Shown here: piece by piece, positions 57,081-64,000 of the stretch | How positions within the stretch are numbered: the first letter of the stretch is position 1 | Layout of the letters: the number at the start of each line of letters is the position of its first letter | DNA from: Tetrastigma voinierianum | Taxonomy: Eukaryota > Streptophyta > Magnoliopsida > Vitales > Vitaceae | Direction of reading: 5' to 3' | Length of the DNA stretch: 64,000 nucleotides | NCBI GenBank assembly: GCA_016808115.1 | Contig: JAEQBH010002962.1 | Coordinates: forward strand, 23,501-87,500 | Translations under genes and position numbers: made by a program | The notes under the pieces: model-generated | What the model was told of the DNA's origin: nothing | Databases searched by the model: none | What the model saw: only the letters and a program-made list of their open reading frames with translations

Positions 57081-57440
57081 TATTCGCAGCACTCACAAAC
57101 CACTCGAGGTAGATCTAAGTCCGGTCTCACCTCGTCCCTGTAAGACTCGCTACTTAACCCGCCAACCTGCCCCTGCACTTCGACTCATACCACCGGGGCA
57201 AAATATCGTGCTTCGGCTCTCGAAATACAACACGAGTATCGCCCCGTGTGTAGGCGGTAACCCTCCGCAATACAATCGATAACAACCTTGTAAACCGTCG
57301 CCAATCCATCCTGCTGATGACATCAACTCGCATGTCCATGATCCTCGTCCACCGTGAGTAGTCCCTGAGGACTCTAACTCGCAACCTCGACCTAACATTC
57401 CATTCTCGCCCCTAATCCCTAGGGTAGAATTCACATGCAA
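57081..57440 (-). pseudogene. E3 protease, C-terminal fragment
   Basis: Contains the end of the protease domain (an RIMDM..VDVISRMDW stretch near 57295-57345, equivalent to DMSEFDVILGMDWL in E1). Active site absent. Open frames of 76-96 codons on the minus strand overlap here but mix domains. Confidence 0.6.
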
Positions 57441-57820
57441 ATGGCCTCCTCTTAAGGTCTCTAGAGGTCCCTTTACCCATCCCGCTCATATTTGGCCTCA
57501 TTCTCAGCTAGAACGCGCCTGTTCATCCCGGTCGCGCCAGGTAATCTCCATAGCCTCTAACACTTTCTCGGGTTTCGCATGAACCAACAATGGTCTACCC
57601 CATCTGATCTTTTCCCCGTGAACTGTCTGGGGATGATATGCCCTAAACCTCCGAAGGTTACTAGATCTTCCCGTCTTACTCTATACTAAATTGCGGCTAT
57701 AGCATTCGCCGTAATACCTACAACTCCTAAGTAAAGTGTACCGATTAAACACTGGTGGTGCTTGCTCAGCATCTGCGGACGCCCCCACATGTCCTCATCC
57801 TCTACTAGCCAAGCCGTGAA
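57441..57820 (-). pseudogene. E3 gag, N-terminal fragment
   Basis: Minus-strand counterpart of E1 5562-5935: CGGAGGTTTAGGGCATATCA near 57640-57659, then the LEAMEIT region near 57545-57565. It joins the protease end at the position shared with E1 and E2. The start codon region near 57815 is degraded. Confidence 0.7.
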
Positions 57821-59710
57821 GCTTCAGACGTAGATTCAAAACCTGATCACACAAGATACTATGAATGAACATGATGCATCCAAATTAAACACTACGCCTA
57901 GTCAACAATTGGCAGAGTAGAGACGCATTCCCGTGATATCCGACTAATCTCGAACGCTCGCCTCGTGACCATGAGATTCTACCTCCTAGACAATCTCGCC
58001 ATATGTCCAGCCGGGCAAGAATGGTAACACCGTCATCTCGCCCAACCGACCCGAACTCGACCGCAAATCTCGGTGGTCGACCTCGACTTACGCCGACTCC
58101 TCGCCTATGTGGCCCGCCAATATACAATGCAAAGATTCCAAGGCATGTAAACATACTGACATTAACTGTACACACATAACTCCAAAGTGTATACGCAACC
58201 AATTTTATTTAAAATTGTTTTCAATAAATTTTATTTTCAAAATTTTATTTTTAGTAATTTTATTTTTTTAAAATTTTATCAAATTTTATTTGATTTTATT
58301 TTTATTTTAATTAAATTTAATAAATTTTTTTTTTTTTCGAAATACTTTAGAATGAATGTTGTTCATGAACCAGTCCAAACGGGTGACTCGAAACACTACC
58401 GAATCAAAAACCCTGTGTCAAAATCCCAAACCTGGTCGCGATGAGCCCTAAAATTGGCCTGGCCACAGACCAAGGCGCCCGTGCACGCCTGTGCCGCGCG
58501 CCCTCGCGCGCCCAAGCCGTGTTTCGCGCGCTTTCGCGCCGCCTTCGCCACGGGGTTTCGCCAAGGCTGCCGCTTCGCTGGTTGCCTCTACAGACGCCGC
58601 TAGCTTCGCATAGCGCTTCTCATACTAAGGTTCTGTTTTGCTCGCTGCTATACAACTCGCAAGGCTTCGCCCGCGCTTCGCTACAAGCCTTACAGACGCT
58701 CAGTTGCGTTCATGCGCTTCTGGTCACGCTCGCGACTCAGACGCTTAGCCTAGCCTACGGCCGCTTTGTTGTTCGCATCGTTCCTTACAATACGCCTCAC
58801 AATACAAATCATGCAGTAGCTAAATTCCAAATTCCTGCACCAATTTTTTTTTTCGTTTTTCATTATAATTAAATTTTTTTTTCCAACTGTTTCCAGCAAT
58901 GGAAAAATCACTAAAATCTCTAAAAATCATTTTTTTCTTCATTTTCCATAATACTCAAATAAATTTGTAAATATTTATTTTTTCTCCATTTCCTTCAAAT
59001 TTTTTCAATTTTGTAAAATCTAGGAAATTATTTTCTCACTTCATAACCAAAATAAATTTATAAAATTTATTTTCTCCGCCATCGAAAAATTTTCTCAACT
59101 CAAATAAATTTATAAAATTTATTTTCTTCCAATTTCTTCAATTTTACTACTTGTAAATCATAGAAATTTATTTTCTTCACTCTCATCAAATAAATTTATA
59201 AAATTTATTTCCTCATATTTTCTCTCAACTTAGAAAATTATTTATCACTGATAGGCCAAATAAATTTATAAAATTTATTCTTTCATCTTCTTTCCAGCTT
59301 GTACACTCGTACCACTCAAAATATTTTCTAAAATATCTTCTACACTTCCATGGCTAATCACCAAGCACACATACAATCTCAACACCTAAAATATGTCAAG
59401 TACACCAAACACACAACATGACATGGTATACAATAATTCAATCATCAACATTCACACAAAATTTCATCAATCACACAAAACACACCAACACACGTGCACG
59501 TAGTGTCCTAAGAAATAACCCGTGACTTTTCCTAGGTAATCCCATTACCTAAACTCACATCGAACCACACCTAGTGGTGATGTTCTTTCAACCATGGCCT
59601 AAGCCCAAATTTTCTATCCATAGGTTCCCATAAACCTATTACTCCACACCATACCACCTGGGCAGGATAGATAATTCAACCCGAGCTCCCTAGGTATTCG
59701 CATACCCACG
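57821..59710 (-). other. E3 leader with GC-rich island and palindromic AT repeats
   Basis: Contains the inverted GC-rich island at 58441-58830 (GCTTCGC words at about 58572, 58610, 58663 and 58674). From about 58950 to 59290 there are six or so units of AAATAAATTTATAAAATTTATTT-type palindromic sequence. The 143-codon open frame on the plus strand (58441-58872) covers the island and reflects its motif repetition; I do not call it a gene. Confidence 0.65.
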
Positions 59711-59725
59711 CTCCGATACTCAAGC
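59711..59725 (-). other. E3 primer-binding site
   Basis: Minus strand reads CTTGAGTATCGGAG right after the LTR end, matching the TTGGTATCGGAG form with small changes. Confidence 0.7.
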
Positions 59726-61873
59726 CGTGACGCCCAAAAACCCAGGTCCGCTGACTACCCGTCACCACACACTGTGGAATGTCAGACCTCGACATTTTTC
59801 ACTTAAAAATCGGCAGCCTCCTTTGCACGAGCCTACCCAAATACAAAATCTTCATAAAACCTCGCCCCACAATCAATTGATTACAAACGGCCTCGGGCCC
59901 AAAACCAATACTAATCACACTATATCCAAAACGCTTATATCTCACAATATTCCAACTATATCCATAATGTAAGAGTTAACATTTACTTCTCTTATACAAA
60001 TACATATATTAAAATGAGAAGCATTCTAATACATGTAAACATCAACAGCTTCACATTCGGCTTTCTTCTAGCGGCGCCAAATTTCAGGATCGAGCCGTCT
60101 CCTCGCACGCTCCCTGCACCAAAAAGCGGGGATCCTACGACAAGTGAGCTAAAGCCTCGCAGAGGGAGAATCGGCCTCTAAGTGGGCTACTCACCACCTA
60201 AGTGCAAAGGTAATGTTCCAATTAAACATTATCTGCCAAATGCATGATCCTACTAATGTCTACATGACTAACTCCGATCCCGAATCCTCACCGATTCTCT
60301 TCACACTCGCCTGCTCCCCAGATAAGAATATTAGTTCTAATAGTGGACAACCCTCCGATGTGTATATATATATCAATTGGGCCGCTCCGACGATTGATAT
60401 ATATTATTTATTTGTGGACTACCCGGCTGAATAAATATCAATCACGCCCGACTTGGCCGTATTACATTATTTGGCCTTGAGATCGTCTCCCACTGTCTTC
60501 TTTATTCCATCCCCTCCAACCACTTCTGTGTAATTAATCCTACGTGATCCAATCCAAAATCCAGGATCCAAGGCGCATATAAGAACGCACGGGCTTCATC
60601 CAACAGCAATTAACCCGCCACAAACACGCGCAAAACACGAAATATACTCTATGTACTAAATCACACAACATGTTATAAATATTTTCATTTCAAACATCAA
60701 AATTAGCCTTCACATGGGCTATTAATCGCCAATACCGAGCAATTTAATTTAAATCACTCTACTAAACACCTATTTTCACGAAAATATATATTTTCAAAGA
60801 TTATTCCCGAATAGTGAAACCCCTGCTTACTATTCCCTGAAAATCATTAGAAACAAATGGCTCACTTAGTGAACCCGAATCCACTCGCCATTTACTTTAC
60901 CCAATACATACCAAACAACCATTTAATACAATAAATTAAACCCAACCATTACCCATCGGAATTTGATCATTGCTGATGTACTTTAAAGTCTCCAAAGAAT
61001 TTACACTCGTCCCATGCTCGGGACCGCTCCATGCCCATTCCCTGCAAGATTTCCCATACCAATACACATTTAAAGCTAGAAATATTTGGCGAATTTAAAA
61101 ACACCCAACAGCCCGTAATGTACCCACTGCTTCAATATTGGGTTTCAATAAATTCCAAATCAATCTCTATCCTGCCTGATCGACTAAACTACTCACTACT
61201 AAACCAACCGAAACATGGAAAACCCTTAAAAATGGGAATAAAACACAAGGGAGAAAATCCTACCTCTTGAGTTGTCAAAACTCAAGAAACCTCGGTCCAC
61301 GCAGAGCCGGCCCGCAGAACGTTTCCTTCGCTCCGTCAAATCCAATCTGGCCCGATCGCTCTCTATTTCAGAGAGAAGACCTTCTCTCTAGAAAAGACTC
61401 CATTTTGTTCCAAAGAGCCACTGCATCTCCACAAAATGAGCTCCCACGTTTTTTGCCTTTCTTTAAGTGGAGAAGATGATGTCTTCTTCACAAAATTACA
61501 AGTTTGCCCCTCATTAATCCAATTAATTCCTTCTTTACTGCATTTGATATTCTGTGATTACTCGTCATCCATTTTCATCATTCCTCTACTCAGCCACTTA
61601 TGGCATGAGCATTTCTTGTTATATGCGTCACCAGATCAAACCGGGATGCATTTTGACCCGAAATGCGATGCCTCAAAACGTATGACCCAACCGGTCTCTT
61701 TAAAATTACGAAATTTTACGTGCTAACTAGATTTCGCGAGACGATTTCAACGGTGTAATCCGCTCACATCCAAGACTCAGAGAATTAATTACGGATTTTT
61801 AACTCCAGAATACAATTTTGTAATTAAAATTACTTATTTGTTCTTATTCCGTAAATTGAAATTTCGTCTTACA
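59726..61873 (-). mobile_element. E3 5' LTR, subtype A1
   Basis: 2148 bp from CGTGACGCCC to CGTCTTACA, followed by the duplicated AGGAG. Hairpin array near 60330-60480; inverted repeat CAGAGAGAAGACCTTCTCTCT near 61370-61390. Confidence 0.9.
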
Positions 61874-62830
61874 AGGAGAATCGCCTAAGTGGGCTACTCA
61901 CCACCTAAGTGCAGTACTGTTCCAGTAAACACCCATTCAAGCAAATGCATGATCCTACTCAATGTCTACATGACTAACTCGTGATCCCGAGTCCTCATCG
62001 ATTTCCTCTCACACTCGCCTGCTCTCCCTCGTATGAGAATTCATTATATTATTAGTGGACAACCCTCCGATGAACATATATCAATTGGGCCGCCCGACGA
62101 TTGGATATATATTATTTGTTTCGTGGGATCATCCTCCGATGAATAAATATCAACCGGGCCGCTCCAATCTGCTGATATATATTATTTGATTTGGACTCAC
62201 CCTCCGATAATTTATTTTAGACTACCCTCCGAACCTTGTTTCTCTTCTAGACTCATCCCATGCACTAACTCCTATATTCCTAGGATGTTCCAAAGGCATA
62301 TGGAATGCATGTATGCGCCCAATTCAGCCTTAATCACATGCAATATATAACATGAATATATTCGCATAAAAATTAAATCACAATAAACATGTTATGTAAT
62401 TACTATTTCACATCAAAATTAGCCTCACTAATGTTCAACACAAGCAATTCGATTCAATTACTTAACCAAACACATAATTTTACGAAAATATACTCTGAAT
62501 ATTGTTTCGGGAATAGTGAAACCTCTAAGCATTATTCCCTAAAGATCACAAATCAACTAAGCCTAATTTAGTGAACCCGAAATTCACGGCCATTCCCGGC
62601 CCAAATTCAATTAAAGCATGATTTAACACACAAACCCATAATTGTGAACCCAAATCAGCCGTGGAGCAGCCACGGGCTGCCCCATTTTGTTTCCAAATTT
62701 TATATTAATTCGGTCCTTGCTCAATCGATCACAGCCCCTAATGGCCTCTAATCCAACCAAACATTGAAAACCCTTAAAACGGGAATAAAACACAAGTAGG
62801 GAGAAAATCCTACTCTTAGAGTTTGAAAGA
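61874..62830 (-). mobile_element. E4 5' LTR, subtype A1, right part
   Basis: Continues the LTR cut at 42369: AGGAGAATCGCCTAAGTGGG, then the hairpin array (62050-62230) and the AAGTAGGGAGAAAATCCTACT block near 62795-62815. It is interrupted at 62831 by E5, and the rest should lie to the right of this window. Confidence 0.8.
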
Positions 62831-64000
62831 TGTGACGCCCAAACCTGGTCCGTGACTACCCGTCAACCTCGCGGTCAGACAAGTGGATGCCTGGGTTACC
62901 CGACACCACTTCAAAATCCAGCCCCCTTGCACGGAGCCTCTACCCAAATACAATACCCCGCAAATACCTGTCCCAAAACTAATCCAATATATACAATATA
63001 ATCCCAACATGAGTAAAAAGCCTCTCGGGCTCATAAACCAATACTCATAAATCAATTATCATAACTATTCTTCAATTATCTCCCAATAATCTAATAATGA
63101 TAACACCTTTGTTTTATACAAACATATATTGCAAAATCTACAATTCTAATACATGTTATGTCCAAAACCATCACAAACCGGCTTCTTCAAAAATTGACCC
63201 TCAAAATGAGTCGGTTTCCCGAGCCCTTGTACCGAAATAAATGGGGTCCCATCGACGGTGAGCTCAAAGCTCGCAGGAGAATCGCCCCAAGTGGGCTACT
63301 CACCACCTGCGTGCAATGCTCCGGCAAACACACACTCAAGTAAATACATGATCCTACTCTGAATGTCTACATGATTCCCATGTCACGAGTCCTCACCGAT
63401 CACCTACACTTGCCTGCCATATGAGAAAATAATCATTTTCAAAACAAAACTTATTGTTCTTGAAAAATATACTACCGAAATATTCAGTAAAAATATGGGA
63501 CTACCCTCCGAGGTGAATTGTTTGTGAGCTTCGAAATGGGCCATGGTCCTCATCCAAGTGACTGGCTGGGCCCATCTCCCAACTCCACCTCCGAATATCA
63601 TCCTTTGAAAATTCCTTCGTTAACCATATCCGCTTTACAAAATACCACATGCACTCACACCTAATTTAGGCTAGCTCCAAATGCGATACGAAAAATTCAT
63701 TATTACTTTCAAAATCATTTACACAATATGTCAATATGCATATTTTCAATCAACTATAATTACACGCATGTAATTCCAACACATCAAGAATCACCCAATT
63801 TAGCTCAATTGAGCAATTCAATTTCATCTCCAATGGCTCTCCATGCTCACAATTATATTCCATAATCGAGCAAATCACACCTTTATTCCCAATGTAATTA
63901 TACATACACAATTATATTCCATATAATTGCGGACCCTCACGTTAATCCTCATTACATTAACCTATTGATTTCTACGTGCCACACCAAATCAAGTCACTCA
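62831..64000 (-). mobile_element. E5: LTR, subtype A2, running off the window
   Basis: Starts TGTGACGCCCAAACC in minus orientation within the LTR of E4. The middle (63420-63500, inverted TATTTTTCAAGAACAA) is of the A2 type seen in S1 and E6. Whether it is a solo LTR or a complete element cannot be seen. Confidence 0.8.

Larger units (their letters stand above)
42370..61873 (-). mobile_element. E3: gypsy element with rearranged gag-pol, carrying E2
   Basis: Complete insertion with two A1 LTRs (2.14 and 2.15 kb) and exact AGGAG duplications. Its own length without E2 (45445-55204) and its duplicated CCATG is about 9.74 kb, close to the 9.76 kb of E2. The internal order on the minus strand is: PBS, leader with GC-rich island, gag N-terminus, protease end, reverse transcriptase, gag capsid C-terminal piece, antisense-ORF segment, integrase C-terminus, polypurine tract. 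Confidence 0.85.
42365..61878. repeat. Target-site duplication AGGAG around E3
   Basis: AGGAG at 42365-42369 and at 61874-61878 flank E3 exactly at its LTR ends (TGTGACG and TTACA). Uninterrupted LTR copies have a single AGAGGAGAATCGCC here. Confidence 0.85.
37035..62830 (-). mobile_element. E4: gypsy element with gag, RNase H and integrase, split by E3 and E5
   Basis: E4 occupies 37035-42369 and 61874-62830; E3 (with E2 inside) fills the gap. From right to left on the minus strand: 5' LTR, primer-binding site, leader, gag with capsid and zinc knuckle, protease start, RNase H, integrase, polypurine tract and a partial 3' LTR. Reverse transcriptase is missing: the protease start joins RNase H near 39540. 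Gene order is otherwise that of a standard gypsy element. It lacks the GC-rich leader island and the antisense-ORF segment of E1-E3. Confidence 0.75.

Noticed and set aside
58441..58872. 143-codon open frame over the GC-rich island of E3
   Set aside because: The island is non-coding leader in E1 and E2 as well, the frames differ between copies, and repetition of GCTTCGC words explains the openness.

Overview
This window looks like a gene-poor, repeat-dense stretch of a flowering-plant nuclear genome. It is built almost entirely from Ty3/gypsy LTR retrotransposons, two decayed endogenous pararetrovirus copies (family Caulimoviridae), AT-rich simple repeats and a short low-copy interval. I found no intact host protein gene, rRNA, tRNA or CRISPR array. 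Every retroelement reading frame is broken by frameshifts and stops. The species cannot be named from the sequence. Boundaries given below were read by eye from comparisons between copies inside the window.

One gypsy family dominates and serves as an internal ruler. Its LTR is about 2.0-2.5 kb, starts TGTAAGACCC and ends GGGGCGTCAC(A). It is followed by a primer-binding site resembling the 3' end of initiator tRNA-Met and preceded by an AAGAGGAGAA-type polypurine tract. I label the copies E1 (1-7035, +), E7 (18716-22720, -), S1 (solo LTR 23155-25621, +), E6 (28165-34671, +, no gag-pol), E4 (37035-42369 plus 61874-62830, -), E3 (42370-61873, -), E2 (45445-55204, +) and E5 (62831 to the end, -). 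A related shorter LTR of about 1.35 kb (LTR-B) occurs at 11338-12678 (-) and 20601-21954 (+).

The copies are nested. E2 sits inside E3 with an exact 5-bp duplication CCATG. E3 sits inside the LTR of E4 with an exact 5-bp duplication AGGAG. E5 interrupts the same E4 LTR further right. LTR-B copies interrupt pararetrovirus P1 and the LTR of E7. E6 interrupts pararetrovirus P2. This gives a relative order of insertion.

Pararetrovirus copy P1 (7036-14050, +) runs reverse transcriptase/RNase H, C-terminal extension, TATA promoter, ORF1-like and coat-protein-like regions. It abuts the gypsy reverse transcriptase of E1 on its left. P2 (26905-28164 plus 34672-36700, -) abuts an imperfect TA-repeat tract that is itself split by S1.

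The most interesting biology is a rearranged lineage. E1, E2 and E3 share a gag-to-protease deletion and a GC-rich leader island absent from E4. E2 and E3 also carry a C-terminal gag capsid piece fused behind the reverse transcriptase. E1, E2, E3 and E7 carry a segment with a long antisense reading frame where E4 has ordinary integrase core. E4 has the opposite set: complete gag order with a zinc knuckle, RNase H and integrase, but no reverse transcriptase. This is best explained by a non-autonomous master element that multiplied after rearranging. The low-copy stretch 14051-18715 holds promoter-like motifs, an isolated LTR end with primer-binding site, and three units of a ~290-bp tandem repeat.
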